From a virus, in IMG/VR virus record IMGVR_UViG_3300007538_000211, positions 1 to 22,637 of that record: 22,637 nucleotides of DNA; one strand, given 5' to 3'. Made by a program: the position numbers and the translations under genes. Position 1 is the stretch's first letter. The number at the start of each line of letters is the position of its first letter. The notes below the pieces were generated by a model. It did no database searches. It saw only the letters and a list, made by a program, of their open reading frames with translations, and was not told where the DNA came from. Below are positions 1 through 6,490 of this stretch, piece after piece.

Positions 1-117
1 CTCCGACATAAACTCGAGCACATTTACGCCCTCAGCCACTTGGCCCTTTCCGAAGACGTTACCGAGCGAGAAGGAAGTACAGCGCCGATTACGCATGCAG
101 ACAAAGCGGCGTATTGA
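1..117 (+). CDS. C-terminal end of an unidentified protein (partial)
   Basis: Frame 1 is open from the window edge to a TGA at 115-117, giving about 38 residues that end in THADKAAY. I do not recognise the protein. First codon positions are rich in G (14 of 38 by hand count), as expected for real coding sequence here. Frame 2 is also open, from base 2 to a TAA at 140-142. That stop would sit on the AAGGAG of the next gene, an arrangement used elsewhere in this window (for example at 7864-7870), so frame 2 is a serious alternative. Only one of the two is likely to be real, and the upstream sequence would decide. Either way a rightward gene enters from the left and sits just upstream of the DUF3310 gene. 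Confidence 0.4.
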   Translation, partial: LRHKLEHIYALSHLALSEDVTEREGSTAPITHADKAAY

Positions 118-152
118 AGACACAGAAGACGCACCATTTTAAGGAGAACAAC

Positions 153-716
153 ATGACTAATCAACCCGAAGCTAAACCTTTCATTAACTTCGATCTAGCA
201 GAAAAAGTGCCGGATCATGTGGGGTTTCTTAACGTTTGCATAACGAATGACAACACAGGCGGTAACAGCGAAGAAACTTATTTGACGCTGAATACAGAAG
301 GTTTTGGCGGTGCCGGTATATACGTAAAAATCGACGGTGAAACTGTCGAAGCCGGAGAGGTCCGGATCAAACTTTACGGGGCTTTGGAATTCACAGCTTT
401 ACTGCAAGGCATGGAAGGCTTTTTGAAATACTACGAGCGCCTAAATACGATACGCGCGGATAAGCAAGCTCTTACTGAGGGATCAAATGGTACGAGTGCC
501 GATGACATCCAATACGGCGGCACACACTACAAAGACATGCCCATACAACCGTGGGCTGTGATGGAATCGGTGTTGACCCGCGAGGAATTCATTGGGTTCT
601 TAAAAGGCAACATCATCAAATACAGTTTGCGTCACGGCAGGAAAGATAGTCCTGACGCAGACAAAGCTCTGCACTACATGCAGAAGCTGAAAGAAACGTC
701 CGGCTCAGGGTGGTGA
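153..716 (+). CDS. DUF3310 (SaV-like) domain protein with an extra N-terminal domain
   Basis: This is a 187-residue protein. Residues 121 to about 183 match the phage DUF3310 family, sometimes called a nucleotide-kinase-like domain: a YGGTHY motif at 121-126, then IQPWAV, then a helix with GNIIKYSLRHGRK and a final D-ADKALHYM-KL helix. The biochemical role of the family is not established, and it is usually found among phage DNA-metabolism genes, as here. Residues 1-110 are predicted mixed beta/alpha sequence that I do not recognise; DUF3310 proteins are often only the short C-terminal domain. I chose the ATG at 153 because AAGGAG at 141-146 lies six bases upstream. A TTG at 114 in the same frame would add 13 residues and has no comparable ribosome-binding site. 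Confidence 0.8.
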   Translation: MTNQPEAKPFINFDLAEKVPDHVGFLNVCITNDNTGGNSEETYLTLNTEGFGGAGIYVKIDGETVEAGEVRIKLYGALEFTALLQGMEGFLKYYERLNTIRADKQALTEGSNGTSADDIQYGGTHYKDMPIQPWAVMESVLTREEFIGFLKGNIIKYSLRHGRKDSPDADKALHYMQKLKETSGSGW

Positions 717-912
717 GCCTGGTTGGTCAGCGTGTGAGTGAATAGTCATAGGCCTTGTAGATGTCTCAAGCACGCTGAATGTAGTTACTGTGCCACCAAG
801 ACCTTCAGGCGGTCCGATACAGCAGTAACTCGATCTCCCCACGGCGAAGCTCGGGAGGGCGCCGAATCTACATTTCCCTCCCGCCCATTAACTTGTTAAC
901 AGGAGAACAATC
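717..912 (+). other. Structured non-coding region with three successive hairpins
   Basis: This is the only long gap in the rightward block, and I see no convincing gene in it. Three inverted repeats follow one another. The first pairs 727-734 with 771-778 (TCAGCGTG/CACGCTGA) and continues as 735-738 with 765-768 (TGAG/CTCA) across a two-base bulge. The second pairs 783-790 with 823-830 (AGTTACTG/CAGTAACT), with a possible GACC/GGTC stem inside its loop. The third pairs 852-859 with 876-883 (CGGGAGGG/CCCTCCCG). None is followed by a T-run, so they are not typical intrinsic terminators. The region ends at the AGGAGA ribosome-binding site (901-906) of the nuclease gene. It could be an RNase III processing region, an attenuator or a structured leader RNA. 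I see no clear promoter or tRNA fold in it. Confidence 0.5.
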
Positions 913-1203
913 ATGGCGTCAACGCCGGAAGCACTGGTCAAGAAACAGATCAGGAAAATTTTAGATACAACAGCCACGTACTACGCCATGCCCATCGGCA
1001 CAGGCTACGGCAACAGCGGGGTGCCAGACTTCCTTTGTTGTAGGAACGGTCATTTCTTAGCCATAGAAGCTAAGGCAGGCAAAGGCAAAACCACCGCGCT
1101 ACAAAATGCACACCTCGAGCGTATCAAAGCCGCAGGCGGCACAGCCGTCGTTATAAACGAGCAGAACATCAAAGAGCTGCCGGACATACTGGACAAGTTA
1201 TGA
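913..1203 (+). CDS. VRR-NUC domain nuclease
   Basis: This 96-residue protein matches the small stand-alone phage VRR-NUC nucleases, a branch of the PD-(D/E)XK fold whose relatives cut branched or flapped DNA. Visible motif residues are G36-V-P-D39, then E52-A-K54 (the IEAK core) and Q64 in the following helix, then a hydrophobic strand near GGTAVVI at 75-81. The full length is typical of a single-domain phage version, so it is probably complete. The ATG at 913 is preceded by AGGAGA at 901-906. It opens a polycistronic run: its last four bases, ATGA, contain the start of the next gene, so the two are probably translationally coupled. The likely role is processing of recombination or replication intermediates; the substrate is inferred from the family only. 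Confidence 0.85.
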   Translation: MASTPEALVKKQIRKILDTTATYYAMPIGTGYGNSGVPDFLCCRNGHFLAIEAKAGKGKTTALQNAHLERIKAAGGTAVVINEQNIKELPDILDKL

Positions 1204-1472
1204 AAATGTTTGAGATCATTGAGCGATCAATAGCGAACTTCGACTCGCTGCCGGAAGACGACAAAGAACGCTTCGCGGGTATGTGCGCTATCTTAGCCGC
1301 GTGCATAACCGAGCACCAAAAAGCTGTGTGGTTGATCGACCGAGAAGACACGGTGTCTGTAATGGCAGTCAATGCCAACGAACTAGAAATAGCGCAACTC
1401 ATTAGCGAGGGCTACGAGCTATTCAACTGCGCCGTGATGGAAGACGCGCCACCAAAGGAGATGATGAATTGA
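1200..1472 (+). CDS. Small unknown protein between nuclease and DNA polymerase
   Basis: This 90-residue protein is not recognised. It is acidic and predicted mostly helical at the start (FEIIERSIANF), with a hydrophobic middle containing cysteines (MCAILAACI) and a C-terminal segment around ISEGYELFNCAVMED. It has no signal peptide or clear membrane helix. It overlaps the upstream nuclease gene by four bases (ATGA) and the downstream polymerase gene by four bases (TTGA), a layout expected of genes made from one transcript in fixed proportion. Its position suggests a replication accessory role, but nothing in the sequence shows the function. A reverse-strand reading frame across this region is a shadow. 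Confidence 0.65.
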   Translation: MKMFEIIERSIANFDSLPEDDKERFAGMCAILAACITEHQKAVWLIDREDTVSVMAVNANELEIAQLISEGYELFNCAVMEDAPPKEMMN

Positions 1473-3436
1473 GTAAGCCATTCGACCAAATCATAACTGT
1501 TGACTTCGAGACGTATTGGGACAGCAAGTCCTTTACGTTGAGCAAGATGACAACGGAGGAGTACATACGCGATGAAAAATTTAGAGACTTCGGAGCTTGC
1601 TTCCATGTATACGGAAGCGACGAACCAATTGAATGGGTTAGAGGATGCGACATACCTGAGTACGTTTCTGGAATCAATTGGGGACGAACTGCAGTGCTTG
1701 CGCACAACGCACAATTCGATGTGTCAATACTGGGATGGCGGTATGGTGTATCCCCGGCATTCATATTCGACACCCTATCAATGGCGCGAGCTTTACGCGG
1801 CGTGGAGGTTGGCAATTCCCTCGCGAAACTCGCAAACGCTTTTGGTCTTCCCGACAAAGGGCAAGCCGTACATTCGACCAATGGACTGCGTGAATTGGAT
1901 AGTGAGACAGAAGGAGAACTTGCGGCATACTGCAAACACGACGTCTTTCTCTGTGAAGAGATATTCAAACGGCTTGCAGTGGGATACCCTGCGTCAGAGC
2001 TACGACTGGTCAACATGACGCTCAAGATGTATACCGAGCCCATGCTTGAGTTGGATAGCGCAATGCTTGAGCAGGCGTTGGTTGACGAGAAAGCACGCCG
2101 TGAGGGTTTACTGCAACGTCTTGGTGTAGAAGAAAAGCAGCTGGCATCCAACCCGATGTTTGCTGACATCCTGATCAGTATGGGGGTGCCCCCACCAAAG
2201 AAAGTCAGTAAGACAACAGGCAAAGAAACGCTGGCACTTGCCAAGAACGATGCCCTGTTCCAAGCCCTGCTCAATGGAGACAACGAAGATGTGTCAGCGT
2301 TGTGTGAGGCTCGCCTAGCGGTGAAGTCAACAACCGAGCGTACCCGAGCCCAACGGTTCCTCGACATTAGTAAGCGCGGACCCCTGCCTGTGCCTCTGAG
2401 CTACTACGGAGCGGCGACTGGGCGTTGGACGGCATCCAAGGGCAGCGCCATCAACATGCAGAACCTTAAGCGCGGCTCGTTCCTACGCAAAGCCATCATG
2501 GCACCAGAGGGGCACCAGCTAGTTGTTGGTGACTTGTCTCAGATTGAGCCTCGTGTTCTGGCATGGCTGTCGGACTATGAAGACATGCTTATGATCTTTA
2601 AGCAAGGCGGCGACCCGTACGCGGCGTTTGGTGCCCAGATGTTCAACATTCCGGGGATGACCAAAGAGAGCCATCCTGATCTTCGGCAGTCTGCTAAGTC
2701 GGCGCTTCTGGGCTGTGGCTATGGCTTGGGCTGGGCATCCTTTGCGGCGCAGTTACTGACCGGCTTCCTTGGCGCACCGCCAGTTATGTACACGAAAGAC
2801 TTTGCCAAGAAGCTGGGCGTCGATCGGGACTATGTGGAGAAGTTTGTCGACAACGAAGAAAACGTTGAGAAGCTGGAAGCCATACCGCACACCTGTTCTA
2901 TTGACGACTTGTTAACACATGCCGTAGCGGCAAAGAAGATCATCGACATCTACCGGAGCACCGCATGGCCTGTCGTATCGTTCTGGAATATGTGCGCAGA
3001 GCTGCTTGTTAAATCGCTTGCAGGCGGCGAAGAAGTGGTGTATAAATGTATCACTTTCAGAAAAGAGGAGATCGTATTGCCCAACGGCATGCGGCTCTTG
3101 TATCCGAATTTACGACAAGTTAAAGATGAAAACGGTAGGAGCCAGTGGGTATACGGGCCAGACGCTACCAAGCTCTATCCGGGCAAGATAACGAACAACA
3201 TTGTTCAAGGAACAGCGCGTATCGTTATGACGGATGGGATGCTCCGAGTGGGGAAAAGATACCCCATCAAGGGCACGGTACACGACGAGTTAATCGCCGT
3301 TGTACCAGACGAAGAAGTGTCTGACGCGAAGACTTGGGTCTTGGCGCAGATGACTATGGAGCCGAAGTATATGCTGGGCATACCTTTGGACGCTGACGGT
3401 GGCGCACACCGCCGATATGGATTAGCTAAAAACTAG
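1469..3436 (+). CDS. Family A DNA polymerase with 3'-5' exonuclease domain
   Basis: This 655-residue replicative polymerase has an N-terminal DnaQ-like proofreading domain with intact motifs: D12-F-E14 (Exo I), HNAQFD ending at D84 (Exo II) and Y154-C-K-H-D158 (Exo III). The Pol A domain follows, with the RWTASKGSAINMQN segment, motif A at D355-L-S-Q-I-E360-P-R362, motif B (O helix) at R406, K410, L414, Y418-G419, and motif C at H605-D606-E607. The residue equivalent to E. coli Pol I Phe762 is leucine (L414). There is no 5'-3' exonuclease domain, as usual for phage replicases. The start is a TTG at 1469, chosen because AAAGGAG at 1454-1460 is at ideal distance and the exonuclease motif begins 11 residues in. 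It is coupled to the preceding gene by a four-base overlap. Confidence 0.95.
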   Translation: MSKPFDQIITVDFETYWDSKSFTLSKMTTEEYIRDEKFRDFGACFHVYGSDEPIEWVRGCDIPEYVSGINWGRTAVLAHNAQFDVSILGWRYGVSPAFIFDTLSMARALRGVEVGNSLAKLANAFGLPDKGQAVHSTNGLRELDSETEGELAAYCKHDVFLCEEIFKRLAVGYPASELRLVNMTLKMYTEPMLELDSAMLEQALVDEKARREGLLQRLGVEEKQLASNPMFADILISMGVPPPKKVSKTTGKETLALAKNDALFQALLNGDNEDVSALCEARLAVKSTTERTRAQRFLDISKRGPLPVPLSYYGAATGRWTASKGSAINMQNLKRGSFLRKAIMAPEGHQLVVGDLSQIEPRVLAWLSDYEDMLMIFKQGGDPYAAFGAQMFNIPGMTKESHPDLRQSAKSALLGCGYGLGWASFAAQLLTGFLGAPPVMYTKDFAKKLGVDRDYVEKFVDNEENVEKLEAIPHTCSIDDLLTHAVAAKKIIDIYRSTAWPVVSFWNMCAELLVKSLAGGEEVVYKCITFRKEEIVLPNGMRLLYPNLRQVKDENGRSQWVYGPDATKLYPGKITNNIVQGTARIVMTDGMLRVGKRYPIKGTVHDELIAVVPDEEVSDAKTWVLAQMTMEPKYMLGIPLDADGGAHRRYGLAKN

Positions 3437-3445
3437 GAGAAGCAA

Positions 3446-3733
3446 ATGTTATTACCAAAAACTATTGAGGTTGGCAAATCAATATACACAATCAATCAGC
3501 CAAAGGAGATTACCAAATGTCTAGGTCAGATTGATTACACGGAAAAGGTTATTGATGTGGCAACCCACGCTCTGAATTACAAACTGGCAGACGGAGAACG
3601 TAGCGAGACGTTCTGGCACGAGCTAACCCACGCCATACTGCACGACATGCACCACCCTCTGACGCGTGACGAGAAGTTTGTAACCGCCTTTGCTCGCCGT
3701 CTCAATGACGCCATCCTTTCTGCGGAGTTCTGA
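3446..3733 (+). CDS. Small HExxH zinc-peptidase-like protein (ImmA/IrrE-like)
   Basis: This 95-residue protein has a clear zinc-peptidase signature, H58-E59-L-T-H62, inside the hydrophobic helix FWHELTHAIL. A possible third metal ligand is E76 in the downstream helix DEKFVTAFARRL. The beta-strand segment before it (IDYTEKVIDVA) followed by the HExxH helix matches the minimal core of ImmA/IrrE-type (COG2856-like) peptidases, several of which cleave repressors. Here it is much shorter than full ImmA proteins and lacks an HTH domain. The start is supported by AGGAGAAG just before the ATG at 3446. It lies between the polymerase and the RecB-like nuclease and overlaps the latter by one base (TGATG), so it is part of the replication operon. 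The target is unknown and proteolytic activity is inferred from the motif alone. Confidence 0.7.
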   Translation: MLLPKTIEVGKSIYTINQPKEITKCLGQIDYTEKVIDVATHALNYKLADGERSETFWHELTHAILHDMHHPLTRDEKFVTAFARRLNDAILSAEF

Positions 3734-4398
3734 TGAAAAAACCTGCATGGAGCCACAGCTCCCTAAAAGACTTTGAGGGGTGCGCTAGGCGCTACCATGA
3801 GGTCAAAGTTCTGAAGAACTACCCGTTCCAAGAGACCGAGGCAACACGTTACGGAAACCAAGTACACGAGTCCTTGGAGTTATACATTCGGGACGGCAAA
3901 GAGATACCGCCAGAGCACAGCCAGTTCAAGCCAGTTGTTGACAAGCTGTTAGCAAAACCGGGACGTAAGCTAGCCGAGCAGGAGATGGCGCTCACCGTAG
4001 ACCTGAAGCCTACCGATTGGAAAGCCAAGGACGTGTGGGTACGGGGCATAGCCGACATGCTGATCATTGACGACGACAACCTGACGGCGTGGGTGGTGGA
4101 CTGGAAGACAGGGAACGACAAGTACCCAGATCGTGACCAGCTAATCCTGATGTCCATCATGGTGTTTGAGCACTACCCCCATATCCGCAAGGTCAACTCA
4201 GCCCTGTTGTTTATTGTCAAAAACAGCATGGTCAAGATGCAGATGACGCGCGATCAAAAAGACGCGGCATGGTGGCGTTATCGTGAACGAACCGCTAGAC
4301 TAGAGGCGTGCTTTGAGAACAATGTTTGGAACCCTAACCAAACGCCCCTGTGTAAGTGGTGTCAAGTTAAGGGCTGTGAATTTAACCCGCATCATTAA
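3733..4398 (+). CDS. PD-(D/E)XK nuclease, RecB/Cas4-like, probable Fe-S protein
   Basis: This 221-residue protein has the PDDEXK_1 (RecB-like) nuclease layout: an N-terminal S-x-S-SLKDFEGC segment, the G-N-Q-V-H45-E helix, E84 in the AEQEMAL strand, D108 in GIADML, and the catalytic D123-W-K125 in VVDWKTG, followed by the QL helix used by the family. Cysteines stand at C17 and at C207-x2-C210-x4-C215. One N-terminal plus three C-terminal cysteines is the arrangement that holds a 4Fe-4S cluster in Cas4 and AddB-type nucleases, so an iron-sulfur cluster is likely though not proven. The expected role is an exonuclease acting on DNA ends in phage recombination or replication. The start overlaps the previous stop by one base. 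A Cas4 function is unlikely, because no cas genes are present. Confidence 0.88.
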   Translation: MKKPAWSHSSLKDFEGCARRYHEVKVLKNYPFQETEATRYGNQVHESLELYIRDGKEIPPEHSQFKPVVDKLLAKPGRKLAEQEMALTVDLKPTDWKAKDVWVRGIADMLIIDDDNLTAWVVDWKTGNDKYPDRDQLILMSIMVFEHYPHIRKVNSALLFIVKNSMVKMQMTRDQKDAAWWRYRERTARLEACFENNVWNPNQTPLCKWCQVKGCEFNPHH

Positions 4399-4407
4399 GG
4401 ACTAAAA

Positions 4408-4674
4408 ATGCCTTACGTAAACAAACCCCGTCCCTATAAAAAAGAGTACGAACAGTACGATGGGACACCCGCAGTTAAAAAGAAACGCGCTGCTCGTAAC
4501 AAAGCGCGCCGCATGATGGAAGAAGAAGGGCTCGTTCATAAAGGAGATGGCAAAGATGTCGATCACAAACGGCCCCTTTCAAAAGGCGGCGCCACAACTA
4601 GAAGCAATATTCGAGTTAAGAGCGCGACTGCAAACCGATCATATAAAAGGAATGCAGACGGCTCCGTCAAATGA
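4408..4674 (+). CDS. Small HNH-type endonuclease-like protein
   Basis: This 88-residue, very basic protein has a beta-beta-alpha-metal (HNH) signature: D50-V-D52-H53 followed by the PLSKGG turn (56-61), N67 in SNIRV and N76-R77 at the end. The last metal position appears to be asparagine rather than histidine, giving an HNN variant. The N-terminal half is a lysine- and arginine-rich helix (residues 23-40) that probably contacts DNA. Proteins of this size and sequence are common in phages; some are thought to nick DNA, but the role of this one is not shown. It starts ten bases after the RecB-like nuclease stop, with a weak AAGGA upstream. Its 3' part is overlapped in another frame by the gene starting at 4556, which is unusual for this window. 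Confidence 0.75.
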   Translation: MPYVNKPRPYKKEYEQYDGTPAVKKKRAARNKARRMMEEEGLVHKGDGKDVDHKRPLSKGGATTRSNIRVKSATANRSYKRNADGSVK

Positions 4675-4858
4675 TGACGTGCCGATTGACGTACTAGCCG
4701 ATCTCTGGTTGGTACGTTTCGGAGATGCGTGGGTAGATCAAGACACCATCAATCAGGATGACTTTTTCTATGACGCATTTATCAGACTTAGGCAAAGAGG
4801 TTACATACAACAACATTTTTTGACGGACCGCGCAAAGTACGTGTGCCGCAAACCATAA
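4556..4858 (+). CDS. Small unknown protein overlapping the HNH gene
   Basis: This 100-residue protein is not recognised. Residues 40-100 read like a compact folded domain (IDVLADLWLVRFGDAWVD, then DDFFYDAFIRLRQRGYIQ), rich in acidic and aromatic residues and similar in texture to small winged-helix or regulatory phage proteins, though that is only an impression. I chose the ATG at 4556 because a perfect AAGGAG (4541-4546) lies nine bases upstream. The ATG at 4547 is directly against that site, and the ATG at 4652 has its AAAGG only one base away. The chosen start makes the gene share 119 bases with the HNH gene in a different frame. If translation begins instead at 4652 or at a GTG at 4679, the overlap is small or absent. 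Confidence 0.6.
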   Translation: MSITNGPFQKAAPQLEAIFELRARLQTDHIKGMQTAPSNDDVPIDVLADLWLVRFGDAWVDQDTINQDDFFYDAFIRLRQRGYIQQHFLTDRAKYVCRKP

Positions 4859-4869
4859 AGAGAGAAGCA

Positions 4870-6429
4870 ATGCAGATCGTAAATGACAAGGCGCTAGTCT
4901 TGCGGACTCGCAATCCGTCTAAGTACAGCGTCATACCAAAGCACAGAATAGTTGCGGAGAAAGACGGCATCTATGACATTGCCGTTTACTGGGGCTTGGA
5001 CGAGACCCGAGTACTTCGCAACCTTGGCGTGAAGCATGCGCCATCACCAATCACAAGACGCTACGGTTGGCCCGGGAGGTTTACGCCAATGGCTCACCAA
5101 AAAGAGACCTCGGCTTTCCTGACGCTATATCGTCGTGCGTTTTGTTTCAATGACCCCGGTACAGGCAAGACGCTGTCTGCGTTGTGGGCGGCTGACTACT
5201 TGATGCAACGTGGCGAGGTTCGCCGTGTGCTGATTCTGTGTCCGCTGTCTATCATGCACAGCGCGTGGATGGGTGACATAAACAGCAGTGTGATTCATCG
5301 CTCGGCTATTGTTGCCCACCATGCGCAAGCTGCGCGGCGCATCGAGATGATTCAGGGCGACTACGAGATCGTGATTGCCAACTACGATGGGCTGAACTTG
5401 ATTGCAAACGAGATCAACAATGACGGTCGTTTTGACTTGGTTATCGTTGACGAGGCTAACGCATACAAGAACCCATCTACGCGGCGATGGAAGGCGTTGG
5501 CGTCAATCATCAAGCCCGAGACCTATCTGTGGATGATGACGGGTACGCCCGCATCGCAGTCGCCTGTTGATGCGTACGGCTTGGCAAAGCTCGTGAATCC
5601 CGGCGGGGTGCCTAAGTTCTACACGGCGTGGCGTGACAAGGTTATGTACAAAGTTACGCAGTTCAAGTGGGTGCCAAAAGCCAACGCTCGCGATACTGTG
5701 TTCGACGCACTTCAACCAGCAATACGTTTTAGTAAAGCCGAGTGTCTTGACTTGCCGCCAGTTATCACCATGACGCGCGAGGTGCCGATGACTTCGCAAC
5801 AAACCAAGTACTACAACATGCTCAAAGAGCAGATGCTGGTCAAGGCGGCGGGTGAAGTAATCAGTGCTGTCAACGCTGGCGTTGCGGTTAGCAAGCTGCT
5901 ACAAATCTCGTGTGGCGCCGCATACACGGATGACAAAGAGGTTGTCGAGTTTGATGCCGCGCCGCGCCTCAATGTGTTGGGGGAGATTTTGGAAGAGACC
6001 GACCGCAAGGTTATTATCTTTGCGTTGTTCCGCTCTAGCATTGACACAATCACCCATCACCTGACCAAGCATGGCGTGGGGGTAGCGCAGATTCATGGCG
6101 ATGTGTCGGCGAGCAAACGTGGTCAGATCATCCACGACTTCCAGACAACCGACACGATACGCGTACTTGTCATGCAACCTCAAGCAACCGCACACGGCAT
6201 CACTTTGACCGCCGCTGATACTGTTGTTTTCTTTGGTCCGCTGATGAGTGTTGAACAGTACATCCAATGTATTGCACGCGCAGATCGTAAGGGGCAGGAC
6301 TCAGACAAAGTCACCGTGGTGCATATACAATCAAGTCCGCTTGAGAAGAAATTGTTCAAGGCGATGAGTGGCAAAGTTGATGACAACTCGTTACTCGTTA
6401 GTTTGTTCGATAGTGAAATAAAAAATTAA
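4870..6429 (+). CDS. SNF2-type (superfamily 2) DNA helicase/translocase
   Basis: This 519-residue protein carries both RecA-like lobes of SF2 ATPases. Lobe 1 has Walker A at G97-T-G-K100-T, the LILCPLSIMHSAW motif Ia region, a D194-E-A-N197 box in place of the usual DEAH, and the MMTGTPASQ motif III. Lobe 2 has KVIIFALFRSSIDTI, the QIHGDVS segment, and motif VI with R470 and R473 in QCIARADRKGQ, which is the SNF2 signature end. Length and motif order match compact phage SNF2 helicases. I start it at ATG 4870 because AGAGAAGCA precedes it, like the AGGAGAAGCAA before two other genes; an ATG at 4843 would overlap the previous gene. The probable role is DNA remodelling or unwinding during phage replication or recombination. 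Confidence 0.9.
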   Translation: MQIVNDKALVLRTRNPSKYSVIPKHRIVAEKDGIYDIAVYWGLDETRVLRNLGVKHAPSPITRRYGWPGRFTPMAHQKETSAFLTLYRRAFCFNDPGTGKTLSALWAADYLMQRGEVRRVLILCPLSIMHSAWMGDINSSVIHRSAIVAHHAQAARRIEMIQGDYEIVIANYDGLNLIANEINNDGRFDLVIVDEANAYKNPSTRRWKALASIIKPETYLWMMTGTPASQSPVDAYGLAKLVNPGGVPKFYTAWRDKVMYKVTQFKWVPKANARDTVFDALQPAIRFSKAECLDLPPVITMTREVPMTSQQTKYYNMLKEQMLVKAAGEVISAVNAGVAVSKLLQISCGAAYTDDKEVVEFDAAPRLNVLGEILEETDRKVIIFALFRSSIDTITHHLTKHGVGVAQIHGDVSASKRGQIIHDFQTTDTIRVLVMQPQATAHGITLTAADTVVFFGPLMSVEQYIQCIARADRKGQDSDKVTVVHIQSSPLEKKLFKAMSGKVDDNSLLVSLFDSEIKN

Positions 6430-6436
6430 AAACCGT

Positions 6437-6464
6437 TTGCATGAATACAGAAAACCTGTATGAT
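6437..6464 (+). promoter_or_regulatory. Sigma70-like promoter for the 6491-11428 genes
   Basis: TTGCAT at 6437-6442 and TATGAT at 6459-6464 are separated by 16 bases, each hexamer differing from the sigma70 consensus at two or fewer positions. The predicted start of transcription near 6471 would leave a leader of about 20 bases carrying AAGGAG (6479-6484) before the ATG at 6491. It lies in the 61-base gap after the SNF2 gene, one of the few non-coding gaps in the block, which strengthens the call. Confidence 0.6.
6445..6461 (+). promoter_or_regulatory. Palindrome overlapping the promoter (candidate operator)
   Basis: The sequence ATACAG-AAAAC-CTGTAT is a perfect six-base inverted repeat with a five-base spacer. 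It covers most of the promoter spacer and the first bases of the -10 hexamer, where a bound dimer would block RNA polymerase. The half-site order is the reverse of a LexA box (which would be CTGT then ACAG with a longer gap). The HTH protein encoded at 7896-8174, in the same transcript, is a natural candidate binder, but this link is inferred. Confidence 0.4.
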
Positions 6465-6490
6465 GTCAAACATTAGACAAGGAGAAGCAA

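Noticed and set aside
717-912. Possible tRNA or tmRNA in the structured gap
   Set aside because: The hairpins do not form a cloverleaf, and I found no GGTTCGA-type T-loop or acceptor stem ending in CCA.
1572-2018. Plus-strand frame of 148 residues within the polymerase gene
   Set aside because: It is wholly inside the exonuclease domain in another frame, without a good ribosome-binding site or known motif.
1423-2367. Long minus-strand open frame (314 residues) over the start of the polymerase gene
   Set aside because: It lies opposite a polymerase frame with intact exonuclease motifs, and its translation is serine-, arginine- and cysteine-rich with no recognisable domain.
3733-4398. Cas4 of a CRISPR system
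   Set aside because: No repeat-spacer array or other cas gene is in the window, and stand-alone RecB/Cas4-like nucleases are common in phage replication modules.
6445-6461. LexA box at the 6437 promoter
   Set aside because: The half-sites are in the order ACAG then CTGT with five bases between, whereas the LexA box of many Gram-negative bacteria is CTGT, eight bases, ACAG.
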